In this document: positions 15,361 through 25,682 of the stretch, in pieces | How positions within the stretch are numbered: position 1 is the first letter of the stretch | Layout: each line of letters opens with the position of its first letter | Assembly: GCA_004299305.1 (NCBI GenBank) | Contig: SCPZ01000099.1 | Location: 1 to 64,000, forward strand | Source of the DNA: Methylobacter sp. | Lineage (GTDB): Bacteria; Pseudomonadota; Gammaproteobacteria; Methylococcales; Methylomonadaceae | Direction of reading: 5' to 3' | DNA: 64,000 bases | Notes under the pieces: model-generated | Seen by the model: the letters and a program-made list of their open reading frames with translations, nothing else | What the model was told of the DNA's origin: nothing | The model's database searches: none | Made by a program: the position numbers and the translations under genes

Positions 15361-17982
15361 ATGAAAACCAAGATAGTTACTGTCATTGCACTCGCTCTAA
15401 TCGTCTTCATTAATTTCAGTATTTGGAGTTATGTTAACAATCCCTTGCAATTGCAACCTTGGACCAAAACTACGATGGGTGTCACCTTCGACCCCATGAG
15501 GAAGCAGGATACTCAAACCAGCAATACTTTTCCCAGCGAAGCCGATATTGACCATGACTTGAGCTTGCTGGCCAATAAAGTTTATGCAGTTCGTACCTAC
15601 AGCGTACTTAAAGGCTTGGACAAGATTCCTGAATTGGCTGCTAAATATAATCTGAATACGACAGTGGGCGCCTGGATTGACGGTAACCTTGAAAAAAATC
15701 GGCAAGAAGTCGAAACCTTGATCAATGTCAGCCGACAGAATAATCCCAAAATTATTCGTATTATGGTGGGTAATGAGGTTTTACTCCGTGCTGAGATTAC
15801 GGCGGAACAATTGATCGAATATATCCGTGAAGTCAAACGAAACACATGGCGGCCGGTTAGTACCTCAGAAACATGGGATGTATGGCTTAAACATCCTGAG
15901 CTTGTTGCTGAAGTCGACTTTATAGCGGTGCATATTCTGCCTTACTGGGAAGGCATTGCGGCGGAAGATGCGGTTGATTATGTTTTTGACCGGTATCATG
16001 CGGTACAGAAAGCTTATCCTAATAAACCTATCATTATTACCGAAGTCGGCTGGCCTTCAGATGGACAACCTTTTAAACATGCGACGGCATCGGTATCCAA
16101 TCAGGCAAGATTTCTGCGCGAATTTCTCAATCGGGCCGATGCAGAAAAAATCACTTATTACATTGTCGAGGCATTTGACCAGCCCTGGAAAATGTCGTTG
16201 GAAGGCTCAGCCGGAGCTTATTGGGGAGTCTTTAATGCGGATCGGCAAGCCAAATATCCTATGGATAGCGATGTTATTGCCATGCCTAATTGGGAGCATT
16301 GGGCAACCGGCGCGGCTGTTTTCAGTGTCGTGTTAATGGCTTTGTTTTTATTTACCCGAAGCAGTATGAAGCTGCCTGGATTGCTGTTTTTCGGCCTGAT
16401 TGCCAATCTTGCCGCATCAACGATTTTCTGGTCCGTATCGATAGGCGCCCAGCAATACCAAACCAATATTACTATCGTTTTTTGGGGTATCCTGATATTG
16501 ATGCAGGTTTTGGCGGCGGTTATTTTATTAATAGAAACACTGGAAATAGCCGAGGTTATCTGGCACCGAAAAACGGCCAGGACTTTTCAGCCGCTTACCC
16601 CATCCCCTGACTTTAAATATCCCAAGGTATCGCTGCATTTACCTATTCACAATGAGCCGCCCGATATGGTTCGAATGACCTTGGAAGCGCTGAACAAGGT
16701 CGATTATCCTAATCTGGAGGTTCTGGTGATGGATAACAACACCAAAGATCCTGCGGTCTGGGAGCCGGTAAAAGTCGATTGCGAACGTTTGGGGCCAAAG
16801 TTCAGGTTTTTTCATCTGGAAAATTGGCCTGGCTTTAAAGCCGGTGCGATCAATCATGCGCTTGAACAAACCGCTCCCGATGCCGAGATTATTGCTGTAA
16901 TCGATAGCGATTATATCCTGTCGCCTGACTGGCTTAACTGTATGGTGCCTTATTTCGACAATGAAAATGTCGGCTTTATCCAATCGCCGCAGGATTATCG
17001 GGACCGCGATCAAAGCATCTTTAAATCCTTTTGTTACTGGGAATATGCCGGATTTTTCAATATCGGCATGGTGCAAAGAAACGAATACAACGCGATTATC
17101 CAACATGGCACGATGACTATGATCAGGAAGTCTGCGTTGCTGGAAGTCGGTAAATGGTCGGAATGGTGTATTTGCGAAGATAGCGAGCTGGGTTTACGTC
17201 TGTATGAAGCCGGCTACGATTCGGTTTACGTTAAAGACTCGTTTGGGCGCGGTGTTATGCCCGACACTATGTCCGGCTATATGACCCAACGCTATCGCTG
17301 GGTTTATGGCGCTATGCAGATCATCAAAGCGCATTGGCGTAACTTTTTGCCTTCTAAGCAGCCCAAGCTGACACCGGCCCAAAAGTATTATTTTATTGCA
17401 GGATGGCTGCCATGGTTCTCAGATGCGTTGGCGTTGTTATTTACCATGACCAGCTTGGTTTTAACGGCTGTGATTCTTTACGATCCTATCCACAGTGAAC
17501 TTCCGGCCAATGCCTTTTTATTGCCGACTGTGGGTATATTCAGCTTTAAAATTATCCGCGGCTTATGGTTGTATCAAGCCCGTGTTCCGTGTTCCGTCTG
17601 GCACTCTTTAGGCGCGTCTCTGTCAGGGTTGGCCTTAACCCATACCGTCGCCAAAGGCACAATACAGGGGCTGTTTACCTCGGGTAAGCCGTTTATGCGT
17701 ACTCCCAAGTTTGAGCAACACAGCGCTTTATTTGTCGGATTGTTCACCATACGGCAGGAATTACTATTGCTGACATTGTTGAGTGCAGCAATCGGGATGA
17801 TGGCTTCGTTGGAGCATTTCGACAATTTTAGCGGCAGACTATGGATAGCTATTCTTTCGGTTCAAGCTGTCCCTTATGTAGCGGCGTTGCTGACAGTGTT
17901 GATCAGCATAGCGCCGGACTATAAAACAGAGCCGGTTGCCAAAAAAACCGTTGCTAAGTCCAAGTCAAAAAAGAAAAAATAG
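15361..17982 (+). CDS. ndvB: GH17-GT2 fusion: NdvB-like beta-1,3-glucan synthase/transglycosylase
   Basis: 873 aa. An N-terminal anchor (residues 5-24) is followed by a periplasmic GH17 domain (about 35-310) with both catalytic glutamates visible: E139 in VGNEVL and E228 in TEVGWPS. TM helices (about 318-400) lead to a cytosolic GT2 domain (420-650) with DSDY, ED and the processive QRYRW motif. More TM helices follow and a Lys-rich tail. This domain order and length match NdvB of Pseudomonas and Bradyrhizobium, which make periplasmic cyclic beta-(1,3)-glucans. A 265-bp AT-rich leader precedes it. Symbol by homology of architecture. Confidence 0.82.
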   Translation: MKTKIVTVIALALIVFINFSIWSYVNNPLQLQPWTKTTMGVTFDPMRKQDTQTSNTFPSEADIDHDLSLLANKVYAVRTYSVLKGLDKIPELAAKYNLNTTVGAWIDGNLEKNRQEVETLINVSRQNNPKIIRIMVGNEVLLRAEITAEQLIEYIREVKRNTWRPVSTSETWDVWLKHPELVAEVDFIAVHILPYWEGIAAEDAVDYVFDRYHAVQKAYPNKPIIITEVGWPSDGQPFKHATASVSNQARFLREFLNRADAEKITYYIVEAFDQPWKMSLEGSAGAYWGVFNADRQAKYPMDSDVIAMPNWEHWATGAAVFSVVLMALFLFTRSSMKLPGLLFFGLIANLAASTIFWSVSIGAQQYQTNITIVFWGILILMQVLAAVILLIETLEIAEVIWHRKTARTFQPLTPSPDFKYPKVSLHLPIHNEPPDMVRMTLEALNKVDYPNLEVLVMDNNTKDPAVWEPVKVDCERLGPKFRFFHLENWPGFKAGAINHALEQTAPDAEIIAVIDSDYILSPDWLNCMVPYFDNENVGFIQSPQDYRDRDQSIFKSFCYWEYAGFFNIGMVQRNEYNAIIQHGTMTMIRKSALLEVGKWSEWCICEDSELGLRLYEAGYDSVYVKDSFGRGVMPDTMSGYMTQRYRWVYGAMQIIKAHWRNFLPSKQPKLTPAQKYYFIAGWLPWFSDALALLFTMTSLVLTAVILYDPIHSELPANAFLLPTVGIFSFKIIRGLWLYQARVPCSVWHSLGASLSGLALTHTVAKGTIQGLFTSGKPFMRTPKFEQHSALFVGLFTIRQELLLLTLLSAAIGMMASLEHFDNFSGRLWIAILSVQAVPYVAALLTVLISIAPDYKTEPVAKKTVAKSKSKKKK

Positions 17983-17994
17983 TTCGAGGCATGG

Positions 17995-18020
17995 GCATGA
18001 AGGACTTAAATCCTTCATGC
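17995..18020 (+). terminator. Hairpin after the ndvB-like gene
   Basis: Perfect 10-bp stem (17995-18004 with 18011-18020) with loop CTTAAA, 12 bp after the stop codon, followed by TAAAAACC. There is no T-run, so it may be a weak terminator or an mRNA 3' stabiliser. Confidence 0.45.
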
Positions 18021-18038
18021 TAAAAACCGCAGCTTATC

Positions 18039-18161
18039 CACGAAAAGCACGAAAGACACTGAATAAAACAATATGTTGTATTGATTTAGTTGCTCACCTG
18101 GGTAACGGCCTACGGTTTGATAACCTTTTGAAATTTTTCGTGCTTTTCGTGTTTTTCGTGG
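18039..18161. repeat. Degenerate CACGAAA-type inverted repeat pair
   Basis: CCACGAAAAGCACGAAAGACAC at 18039-18060 and the approximate inverse TTTCGTGCTTTTCGTGTTTTTCGTGG ending near 18161, about 75 bp apart. It is related in sequence to the perfect palindrome at 6472-6520. The interval has no gene. Confidence 0.5.
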
Positions 18162-18242
18162 ACGAAATGATTTTTCTAGGTTCATGCTCTTCATGGTTTA
18201 AAAAATAAAACTTACTCAAATTATTCGCGCGCGTTCACTATC

Positions 18243-18896
18243 CTAACTTAGGCAACTCTCATCGTTATGCAAGGGATTGTTGATCCGTGTACTGATTGGG
18301 GTGACCTGCATAGTGCGATAGGCATCGGCAGCTAAAAAATCGGCCATCTCGAGCGTAGTGTTTTTTTTAGCCAGCCAGCGATCGTAATCATCGGGTGTGA
18401 TAATAACCGGCATCCGGCCATGAATAGGCGCTATTTTAGCGTTGGCGGCGGTGGTAATAATTGTGCATGAATAAACCGTTTCCTGATCGTGTTCCCAGTG
18501 TTCCCAAGCGCCTGCAAAAGCGAACAATGCATTATCTTGTTGGTGTATATGATAAGGCTGTTTACCGTTTTTGGTAGCCTGCCATTCAAAAAAACCGGTA
18601 GCGGGAATCAGGCAGCGTCGATGTCGGTAAGCATGTTTAAACGACGGTTTTTCAGTCAGGGTTTCCGCCCTGGCATTGATTAAGTGGCTGGAAATCTTGC
18701 TGTCTTTGGACCATGATGGAATCAGCCCCCAATGCAGGTTAACGATCCGGTTGCTGCCGTCTTCCAGTTGCACGATAGCGAGAATTTTTTGCCCTGGCGG
18801 AATATTGTAGTCGGGCTTGTGTGCAGGTACACTCAGCAGCTTGAAATGATCCATAATCTGCTGTCCGGTTGCGATCAAATTATAACGTCCACACAT
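18243..18896 (-). CDS. yedK: SRAP domain protein (YedK/HMCES type, abasic-site crosslinker)
   Basis: 217 aa. Begins MCGRYN: Cys2, exposed after Met removal, forms the stable crosslink with abasic sites in single-stranded DNA, which fixes the start codon. Other SRAP signature parts are NARAETLTEKPSF, CLIPATGFFEW and the His in PIHGRMP. The family protects ssDNA abasic sites and often rides with SOS or phage genes. Its start is only 2 bp from the ATG (18899) of the divergent PLP enzyme gene, so each promoter must lie inside the other gene. Confidence 0.9.
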   Translation of the reverse strand: MCGRYNLIATGQQIMDHFKLLSVPAHKPDYNIPPGQKILAIVQLEDGSNRIVNLHWGLIPSWSKDSKISSHLINARAETLTEKPSFKHAYRHRRCLIPATGFFEWQATKNGKQPYHIHQQDNALFAFAGAWEHWEHDQETVYSCTIITTAANAKIAPIHGRMPVIITPDDYDRWLAKKNTTLEMADFLAADAYRTMQVTPISTRINNPLHNDESCLS

Positions 18897-18898
18897 AC

Positions 18899-19795
18899 AT
18901 GCACCCCGAACTGATAAAGCTGGAAAAAACCTTCAAGCCGTCGATTCTAACAAAGATTGATGATCCGTTGTTCGAACAATACCAAATCGAGCTATGGATG
19001 AAACGGGACGATTTGTTGCATCCGGTGATTTCCGGTAATAAATGGCGGAAGCTTAAATATAGTCTCGATCATGCTTTGTCGTTAGGCGCGGATACCCTGA
19101 TCAGCATGGGAGGGGCTTATTCCAATCATTTGCATGCTTTGGCTTATGTGGGGAAGGTGTTAGGGTTAAAAACCATCGGCTTTGTTCGCGGCGAGCAACC
19201 GGAAACATTGACTCCGACTTTGCTGGATATGAAAAGCTGGGGTATGGAGCTGAAATTTATATCCCGCTCCAACTATAGACTGCTCAGGCAATATAAAGAC
19301 TGTCATGACTTGCCCGGCTTAAAGCCCAGGCAATATTGGTTTCCGGAAGGCGGCGCTTTAGGCTTGGCGTTGAAAGGTGTGGCGGAATCTGTTGCCGAAA
19401 TAGGCATTCCATACGATACACTTTGTGTGCCCTGCGGGACCGGGACGACTTTGGCAGGTATTGTTGATGCGACTTCGGAACAGGTTTCAGTATTGGGGTT
19501 TGCGGCATTAAAAAATGCAGGCTTTTTAATGACGGATGTTGAAACTATGCTGTCACAATCTCGTAATAACTGGCAGATAGACTTAGATCATCATTTTGGC
19601 GGCTTCGCCAAAATCAATGCCGAGTTAAGCGCATTTATTAAAGACTTTGAATTAAAAACTACAATACCTCTTGACCCGGTCTATACCGGAAAAATGATGT
19701 ATGCTCTTTACGATTTAATCAAAAAACACAGATTCAAGTCCGGTGAGCGCATTATCGCGTTACATACAGGGGGCTTGCAGGGTAAAAGAGGGTAG
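18899..19795 (+). CDS. D-cysteine desulfhydrase / ACC deaminase-like PLP enzyme
   Basis: 298 aa from ATG 18899; an in-frame start at 18869 would add 10 residues but overlap yedK. PLP fold type II. The Schiff-base Lys is in SGNKWRKLKY, with GGAYSNHLHALAYVG for the carboxylate and PCGTGTTLAG for the phosphate. This matches the family of D-cysteine desulfhydrase (DcyD) and ACC deaminase. True ACC deaminases are usually longer, so D-cysteine or a related beta-substituted amino acid is more likely. The C-terminus LHTGGLQGKRG is typical. Confidence 0.8.
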   Translation: MHPELIKLEKTFKPSILTKIDDPLFEQYQIELWMKRDDLLHPVISGNKWRKLKYSLDHALSLGADTLISMGGAYSNHLHALAYVGKVLGLKTIGFVRGEQPETLTPTLLDMKSWGMELKFISRSNYRLLRQYKDCHDLPGLKPRQYWFPEGGALGLALKGVAESVAEIGIPYDTLCVPCGTGTTLAGIVDATSEQVSVLGFAALKNAGFLMTDVETMLSQSRNNWQIDLDHHFGGFAKINAELSAFIKDFELKTTIPLDPVYTGKMMYALYDLIKKHRFKSGERIIALHTGGLQGKRG

Positions 19796-19876
19796 AGGGC
19801 ATAATGCACCTATATCGAATCTTGGCTGGTGTTGAAAAATGGTGCGTGATAAGCATCCTATATGACTGAGTGAAAC

Positions 19877-21964
19877 ATGGACATAAACGAAACAGAAGAC
19901 CTAATCGATCTTCAAAAACCGGAACTTTATATTAACCGCGAACTGAGCCTGCTGGAGTTTAATAAGCGGGTTTTAGCGCAGGCAAAGGATGAAAAAGTGC
20001 CGTTGCTTGAGCGGCTTAATTATTTATGTATCTCCTGCTCCAATCTTGACGAATTTTTCGAGGTTCGCGTAGCCAGTGTTATCCAAATGGCGGCTATCGA
20101 TCCTAAAGCAGTCGGACCCGATGGGTTGACGCCTAGTGAGCAACTGGAATTGATTGCTGTTCATGCCCACCAACTGGTTGACGAGCAATATAAAGTCCTT
20201 AATGAGATCCTGATTCCTAAACTGGCTAAGGAAAACATCCATTTTATTCGCCGTAAGGAATGGACCGAAGCTCAGCATAAATGGCTGGAAGCCTATTTTA
20301 ATGATGATTTGTTGCCGATTTTAACGCCGGTTGGGCTGGATTCCGCTCACCCTTTTCCGCGCATACTCAACAAGAGCTTAAATTTTATTATTTCCTTGAC
20401 CGGGAAGGATGCATTCGGCAGGAATAGCGGTAGGGCTATTCTTCAAGCGCCTAGAGCCTTACCCCGCATCATTCAGTTACCTGCCGATGCAACCGGCAGC
20501 GGTCCGGCGGATTTTGTGTTTTTATCATCGATTATTCATGCTTTTGTCGATCAGTTATTTAACGGTATGAATGTCAAAGGCTGTTATCAATTCAGGGTTA
20601 CCCGGAATAGCGATTTCTTTGTCGATGATGATGCGATTGACGATTTATTGCTTGCTGTGGAAGGTGAGCTGGCTATGCGAAATTACGGAGATGAAGTTCG
20701 TTTAGAGATTGACGCCAAATGCCCGGATGAAACGGTAACATTTTTACTGGATCGCTTTGAGATGACCCGTGACAGTTTATTTTTGGTTGATGGGCCGGTT
20801 AATTTAAACAGGATTCAGGAAATTAACGATCTGGTCGGTCGGCCCGATCTTAAATTTCTTCCCTTCAAACCCGTTGTGCCGCAACAGCTGGAGCGTAGCA
20901 AAGACATCTTTGCAGCGATTAGAAGGCACGATATTTTATTGCATCACCCGTTCGAGTCCTTTTCGCCGGTTGTTGAGTTTGTTCGTCAAGCGGCGGTTTC
21001 TCCTGATGTGCTGGCTATTAAACAAACGCTCTATCGTACCGGAGCCGATTCCCCTATTGTCAGCGCCTTAATCAAGGCGGCGAGAGCGGGCAAGGTGGTG
21101 ACGGTGGTTATCGAATTGAGGGCGCGATTTGATGAAAAAGCCAATATCGATTTGGCCTCCAAACTACAGGAGGCAGCCGTGCATGTGGTTTATGGCGTTG
21201 TAGGTTATAAAACTCATGCCAAAATGTGCCTGGTATTGAGAAGGGAAGGGAAGGAATTGCGTAATTATGTGCATTTGGGGACCGGGAATTATCATCCGAA
21301 AACGGCGCAGATTTATACTGATTACGGCTTGTTTTCCTGTGATAAGGAATTAGGCGAAGATGTTCGGCGCGTATTTGCCCAGCTAACCAGTTTGGGTAAA
21401 GTAACCAAGTTGAATAAGCTGTTGCAGTCGCCGTTCACCTTGCATCGGGGTTTGATGGAGAAAATTGAGCGGGAGATACGCCATGCCAAAAACGGCAAGC
21501 CGGCAAAAATAATCATTCAGGTGAATGCTGTTGTTGAGGAGCAATCTATCCGGGCTCTTTATCGCGCCTCTCAGGCCGGGGTTGAGGTTAAATTAATTGT
21601 CAGGGGGGTATGCTGTTTAAGGCCCGGTGTTCCAGGTGTGTCTGAAAATATAGAAGTACGATCTATTATCGGGCGATTTTTAGAACATGCACGGGTTTAT
21701 GCGTTTGAAAATGGCGGAGACAGGGAAGTCTATGCATCAAGCGCGGATTTAATGAATCGCAATATGTTCCGGCGCGTTGAGATCTGTTTTCCGATTGAAA
21801 ATAGGAAGATGCAAAACCGGATTATGCAGGATTTGAATTTGTATTTAAAAGATAACAGCCAGGCTTGGCTCTTGCAGCCTGACGGTAGCTATCAACAGTT
21901 GCAAAAAGCCGACTCTGAAGAATCGACTCAGGCCCAGACTGTGCTGATGCAGGAATTGCAATGA
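19877..21964 (+). CDS. ppk1: Polyphosphate kinase 1
   Basis: 695 aa, usual PPK1 size. The N-terminal domain shows YINRELSLLEFNKRVL and SCSNLDEFFEVRVA; the catalytic C-terminal domains carry the autophosphorylated His447 in GYKTHAKMCLVLR and the VHLGTGNYHPKTAQIYTD motif. It makes polyphosphate reversibly from ATP at the inner membrane. Its last codons overlap def by 4 bp (ATGA), so the two are co-translated. No ppx gene is next to it. Confidence 0.95.
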   Translation: MDINETEDLIDLQKPELYINRELSLLEFNKRVLAQAKDEKVPLLERLNYLCISCSNLDEFFEVRVASVIQMAAIDPKAVGPDGLTPSEQLELIAVHAHQLVDEQYKVLNEILIPKLAKENIHFIRRKEWTEAQHKWLEAYFNDDLLPILTPVGLDSAHPFPRILNKSLNFIISLTGKDAFGRNSGRAILQAPRALPRIIQLPADATGSGPADFVFLSSIIHAFVDQLFNGMNVKGCYQFRVTRNSDFFVDDDAIDDLLLAVEGELAMRNYGDEVRLEIDAKCPDETVTFLLDRFEMTRDSLFLVDGPVNLNRIQEINDLVGRPDLKFLPFKPVVPQQLERSKDIFAAIRRHDILLHHPFESFSPVVEFVRQAAVSPDVLAIKQTLYRTGADSPIVSALIKAARAGKVVTVVIELRARFDEKANIDLASKLQEAAVHVVYGVVGYKTHAKMCLVLRREGKELRNYVHLGTGNYHPKTAQIYTDYGLFSCDKELGEDVRRVFAQLTSLGKVTKLNKLLQSPFTLHRGLMEKIEREIRHAKNGKPAKIIIQVNAVVEEQSIRALYRASQAGVEVKLIVRGVCCLRPGVPGVSENIEVRSIIGRFLEHARVYAFENGGDREVYASSADLMNRNMFRRVEICFPIENRKMQNRIMQDLNLYLKDNSQAWLLQPDGSYQQLQKADSEESTQAQTVLMQELQ

Positions 21965-22500
21965 CTTTGGTGCCTGAGATAGCCCAGTTGGGCGATCAGG
22001 TGCTCAGGAAAAAAGCTGAAGCCGTTGATAATGTGCATGATATTGAGATCCGGCGGATAATTGATGTTATGCAAAATACCTTGTCAACGACTTCAGGCGT
22101 TGGTATTGCTGCGCCCCAGATCGGCGAATCAAAACGGATTATCATTATAGCCTCGCGGCCGACGCCTCGCTATCCATCTGCGCCGCTGATGGAGCCGACG
22201 GTGATGATTAATCCTGATTTTAAGCTCTTGTCGGAAACTCGAGAAAAGGATTGGGAAGGTTGTCTGAGTATTCCAGGGATACGTGCTTTAGTACCGAGAT
22301 ACCAGGAAATACTAATCCAGTATACGGATATACAAGGCGGTTCTGTGGAGGCCAAGCTAAATGGTTTTGTGGCCAGGATCTTCCAACACGAAATCGATCA
22401 CCTGGAGGGAAAAACCTATCTGGATAGGGTCGAAAATAATGCGGAGATTTTTGCAGAAAGTGAGTTTTTTAAGTTGATTTGTGATAGCCGTGGTAATTGA
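21961..22500 (+). CDS. def: Peptide deformylase
   Basis: 179 aa metalloenzyme that removes the formyl group from nascent proteins. All three motifs are intact: GVGIAAPQIG, EGCLSIPG with the metal-binding Cys, and QHEIDHLEG with the two metal His and catalytic Glu. The start overlaps the ppk1 stop. There is no adjacent fmt, so this is probably a second, stand-alone deformylase rather than the def-fmt operon copy. Confidence 0.93.
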   Translation: MTLVPEIAQLGDQVLRKKAEAVDNVHDIEIRRIIDVMQNTLSTTSGVGIAAPQIGESKRIIIIASRPTPRYPSAPLMEPTVMINPDFKLLSETREKDWEGCLSIPGIRALVPRYQEILIQYTDIQGGSVEAKLNGFVARIFQHEIDHLEGKTYLDRVENNAEIFAESEFFKLICDSRGN

Positions 22501-22604
22501 TCCGCAGTAAACTGCTAATAAATGTACTATCGCTCTTACGCACTTCTGTTGTTAAAAACGCGCTTATGTTATCATTGGCGGTTTTAAATACTAGGATTAT
22601 ATAA

Positions 22605-22823
22605 ATGGCTAAAGAAGATCAAATTGAAATGGAAGGGAAGGTAATTGACACGCTTCCTAATACCATGTTTCGCGTCGAGCTGGAAAATGGTCATATCGTG
22701 ACTGCACATATCTCAGGAAAAATGCGTAAGCATTATATTCGTATTCTTACCGGAGACAGCGTCAAAGTTGAAATGACTCCCTACGATTTAACCAAAGGTC
22801 GTATCACATTCCGTATGCGTTAA
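22605..22823 (+). CDS. infA: Translation initiation factor IF-1
   Basis: 72 aa S1-like OB-fold protein starting [22 protein letters not shown] and ending [13 protein letters not shown], the full expected length. IF-1 binds the ribosomal A site during initiation. In many gammaproteobacteria infA lies close to clpA/clpS, as here where they converge. Confidence 0.97.
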   Translation: MAKEDQIEMEGKVIDTLPNTMFRVELENGHIVTAHISGKMRKHYIRILTGDSVKVEMTPYDLTKGRITFRMR

Positions 22824-22844
22824 TCCTGTTATCGACAGGATTAA
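22820..22844. terminator. Hairpin between convergent infA and clpA
   Basis: Perfect 10-bp stem TTAATCCTGT (22820-22829) and its inverse (22835-22844) with a TATCG loop, starting within the infA stop codon. There is no T-run on either side, so termination strength is uncertain. It could serve both converging genes. Confidence 0.5.
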
Positions 22845-22871
22845 CGCAAGTTCCTTGATTAATTCTTCGTA

Positions 22872-25145
22872 CTAGAAGTTGGCTTCAGGGACAATCAAAT
22901 CCGCGCTTTCTATAGCAAAGTTCAGTTCGTTATCTTTCACGTAAATTCGCACATGCCCGCCGTGCGCCAATTCGCCAAATAGTAAGTCATTAGCCAAAGG
23001 TTTTTTGATTTTCTCTTGAATGAGTCGCGCCATCGGTCTGGCCCCCATCTTCGGATCGCAGCCGTTTTCAGCCAACCATAACCGGGCATCGGCATCCAAT
23101 GCCAGTGTTACGTGTTTGTCTGCCAGTAAGGCTTCCAATTCAAAGATGAATTTGTCAACCACATGCCCGACAATTGAAATATCCAATGGTTTGAATTGGA
23201 TGATGGCATCCAGACGGTTACGAAATTCCGGCGAGAAGCCTTTTTCGATGACCTTTAGACTGTCGGTGGCATGATCCTGTTGGGTAAAGCCGATAGAGGC
23301 GCGGCTGCCTTCTTCCGCTCCTGCATTGGTGGTCATTACCAGGATGATGTTGCGGAAATCCGCCTTTCGCCCATTATTGTCGGTCAATGAGCCGTGATCC
23401 ATGACTTGTAATAACAGGTTAAATACATCAGGATGGGCTTTTTCCAGCTCGTCGAGCAGCAATACGGCATGGGGATGCTTGGTGATCTTTTCGGTTAATA
23501 GGCCGCCCTGATCAAAGCCCACATAACCTGGAGGTGCGCCTATCAGCCTGGAAACGGTATGTCGCTCCATATATTCGGACATGTCGAAGCGAATTAACTC
23601 TACGCCCAATACCTTAGCCAGCTGCCGCGTCACTTCGGTTTTGCCTACGCCTGTAGGTCCCGCAAAAAGAAATGAACCGATGGTCTTTTGTGTATCCCTA
23701 AGGCCTGCACGCGATAATTTTATTGCTGATGCCAATGCTGAAATTGCCTCGTCTTGTCCAAAAACCAGCATTTTCAGGTTTTTTTCCAAGTTGCTAAGCT
23801 TGTCTATATCATTGGACGATACCGATTTTGCAGGTACTCTAGCGATTTTTGAGACTATATCTTCTATTTCGGCAACATCAATAAGCTGTTTGCGATCAAC
23901 TTCAGCTGTCATGCGTTGTTTTGCCCCTGCCTCATCAATCACATCAATGGCTTTATCGGGCAAATGCCGATCGGTAATATAGCGATCCGATAATTCCGCC
24001 GCTACGCGTAATGCTTCAGAGGAATATTTAACGTCATGATGTTCTTCAAAGCGCGATTTAAGTCCTTTCAGAATCAGGATGGTGTCCTCAACGGAAGGCT
24101 CAAGGACGTCAACTTTCTGGAATCTCCGCGCTAGGGCATGATCTTTTTCGAAAACTCCGCGATACTCCTGATAGGTGGTAGAGCCTATGCAACGCAATTG
24201 ACCGGAAGCCAGCGCCGGTTTAATTAAATTGGATGCATCCATCACCCCGCCGGAAGCTGAACCTGCTCCGATAATAGTGTGAATTTCATCGATAAACAGG
24301 ATCGAATCTGGTTCCTTATTGAGTTGAGTTAACAATGCTTTAAGTCGTTTTTCAAAGTCACCCCTGTATTTGGTTCCGGCAACCAGTGCGCCCAAATCCA
24401 GTGAATAAATCACACTGTTCCTCAAAACATCCGGCACCTGCTCTTCAACAATCCGTTTTGCTAAGCCTTCTGCAATAGCCGTTTTACCTACACCCGCTTC
24501 GCCGACCAACAAGGGATTGTTTTTACGGCGACGGCAAAGCGTTTGAATTGTGCGCTCAACCTCCGGCTCTCTGCCGATTAATGGATCAATTCGGCCTTTC
24601 AAGGCTTCTTCATTGAGATTAGTGGCGTACTTATCCAATGGACTGCCTGAGGCTTCGGCATCAGCATTGCCGGGTTCTGGCGGACGGCTACTTGACAAAT
24701 CGTGATCGGGATCAATCTTTGAAATGCCGTGAGCCAGGTAATTAACTACATCCAGCCTTGAAATATCCTGTCTATTTAACAGGTAAACCGCGTGGGAATC
24801 TTGTTCGCTGAATAAGGCTACGAATAAATTAGCGCCGGAAACTTCTTTTTTGTCGGATGCCTGGACATGAAAAACAGCGCGTTGCAGCACCCGTTGAAAG
24901 CCCAAGGTAGGTTGGGTTTCCCGTTGAATGCCCATCGGAATCAGCGATGTGGTTTCATCAATAAATTGCGTCAACTGTCCGCGTAGAGCCTTAATGTCAC
25001 AACCGCATGCGATCAAAATCGGTTGCGCAGAAGCATTTTCGAGCAATGCCAACAGCAAATGCTCAACCGTGATAAATTCATGCCGTTTATCATGTGCATT
25101 TTTAAAGGCGTTATTTAACGTCACTTCAAGTTCTTTACTTAACAT
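22872..25145 (-). CDS. clpA: ATP-dependent Clp protease ATP-binding subunit ClpA
   Basis: 757 aa from ATG 25145 ([14 protein letters not shown]), chosen because it aligns with known ClpA N-termini and has GGAGAG 6 bases upstream; 12 further codons are open upstream but would reach toward clpS. An N-domain (1-150) binds ClpS. Two AAA+ modules have [13 protein letters not shown] and [11 protein letters not shown]alker A motifs, DEIHT and DELEKAHPD Walker B motifs, and a ClpP-binding IGF loop (ASIGFTQ). It unfolds substrates for ClpP. It follows clpS by 14 bp. Confidence 0.95.
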   Translation of the reverse strand: MLSKELEVTLNNAFKNAHDKRHEFITVEHLLLALLENASAQPILIACGCDIKALRGQLTQFIDETTSLIPMGIQRETQPTLGFQRVLQRAVFHVQASDKKEVSGANLFVALFSEQDSHAVYLLNRQDISRLDVVNYLAHGISKIDPDHDLSSSRPPEPGNADAEASGSPLDKYATNLNEEALKGRIDPLIGREPEVERTIQTLCRRRKNNPLLVGEAGVGKTAIAEGLAKRIVEEQVPDVLRNSVIYSLDLGALVAGTKYRGDFEKRLKALLTQLNKEPDSILFIDEIHTIIGAGSASGGVMDASNLIKPALASGQLRCIGSTTYQEYRGVFEKDHALARRFQKVDVLEPSVEDTILILKGLKSRFEEHHDVKYSSEALRVAAELSDRYITDRHLPDKAIDVIDEAGAKQRMTAEVDRKQLIDVAEIEDIVSKIARVPAKSVSSNDIDKLSNLEKNLKMLVFGQDEAISALASAIKLSRAGLRDTQKTIGSFLFAGPTGVGKTEVTRQLAKVLGVELIRFDMSEYMERHTVSRLIGAPPGYVGFDQGGLLTEKITKHPHAVLLLDELEKAHPDVFNLLLQVMDHGSLTDNNGRKADFRNIILVMTTNAGAEEGSRASIGFTQQDHATDSLKVIEKGFSPEFRNRLDAIIQFKPLDISIVGHVVDKFIFELEALLADKHVTLALDADARLWLAENGCDPKMGARPMARLIQEKIKKPLANDLLFGELAHGGHVRIYVKDNELNFAIESADLIVPEANF

Positions 25146-25159
25146 AAGCTCTCCAACCT

Positions 25160-25483
25160 CTACACTTCTTCCATCGAGCACATCAACGGATGTTGATGCT
25201 CTCGCGAATAGTCGTTAACTATATATACCTTAGTTTCAGCAACATCTTTAGAATATGTTCCGCACACACCCACCCCTTGCGTATGTACTTGCAGCATCAC
25301 TTGAGTCGCCTTTTCTTCAGACATGGCAAAAAAATCCATTAAAATCTCAATTACAAAATCCATGGGCGTAAAATCATCATTTAACAGAATAACCTTGTAT
25401 AAAGGCGGTCTTTTTAACTTAGGCTTGGCTTCCTGAATAGCCAAACCGCCATCTTTATCTTTGAATGGATCAAAATCGGACAT
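25160..25483 (-). CDS. clpS: ClpS adaptor (N-end rule)
   Basis: 107 aa. A disordered N-terminal tail (1-27) leads to the core [23 protein letters not shown], with the N-degron pocket residues NDD and Met. [21 protein letters not shown] and the C-terminal HPLMCSMEE follow. It delivers N-end-rule substrates to ClpA and is encoded just upstream of clpA in the same operon. Confidence 0.96.
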   Translation of the reverse strand: MSDFDPFKDKDGGLAIQEAKPKLKRPPLYKVILLNDDFTPMDFVIEILMDFFAMSEEKATQVMLQVHTQGVGVCGTYSKDVAETKVYIVNDYSREHQHPLMCSMEEV

Positions 25484-25682
25484 AATCGTAATAATAAAAT
25501 ATTTGAGCTTCTAACATAGTGCCAATCTTGGTGAATTTCAACTCTTATGTTAGCAACAAAATAAACAAGGCTTATGCGAAAGGTTAACAACCTAATTGTA
25601 TCTTTCTCCCTGCGTCTTCTTTTTACCAACATAATATCTCCAAATCCAGTAAAATGTCAGCTTTCACAGCCGGAATTTTGCA

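Noticed and set aside
21961..22500. ppk1-def overlap as a novel fusion
   Set aside because: The genes overlap by 4 bp in different frames with intact stop and start; it is ordinary translational coupling.
25146..25181. Upstream extension of clpA by 12 codons
   Set aside because: It overlaps clpS and is not present in ClpA proteins; ATG 25145 has GGAGAG upstream.
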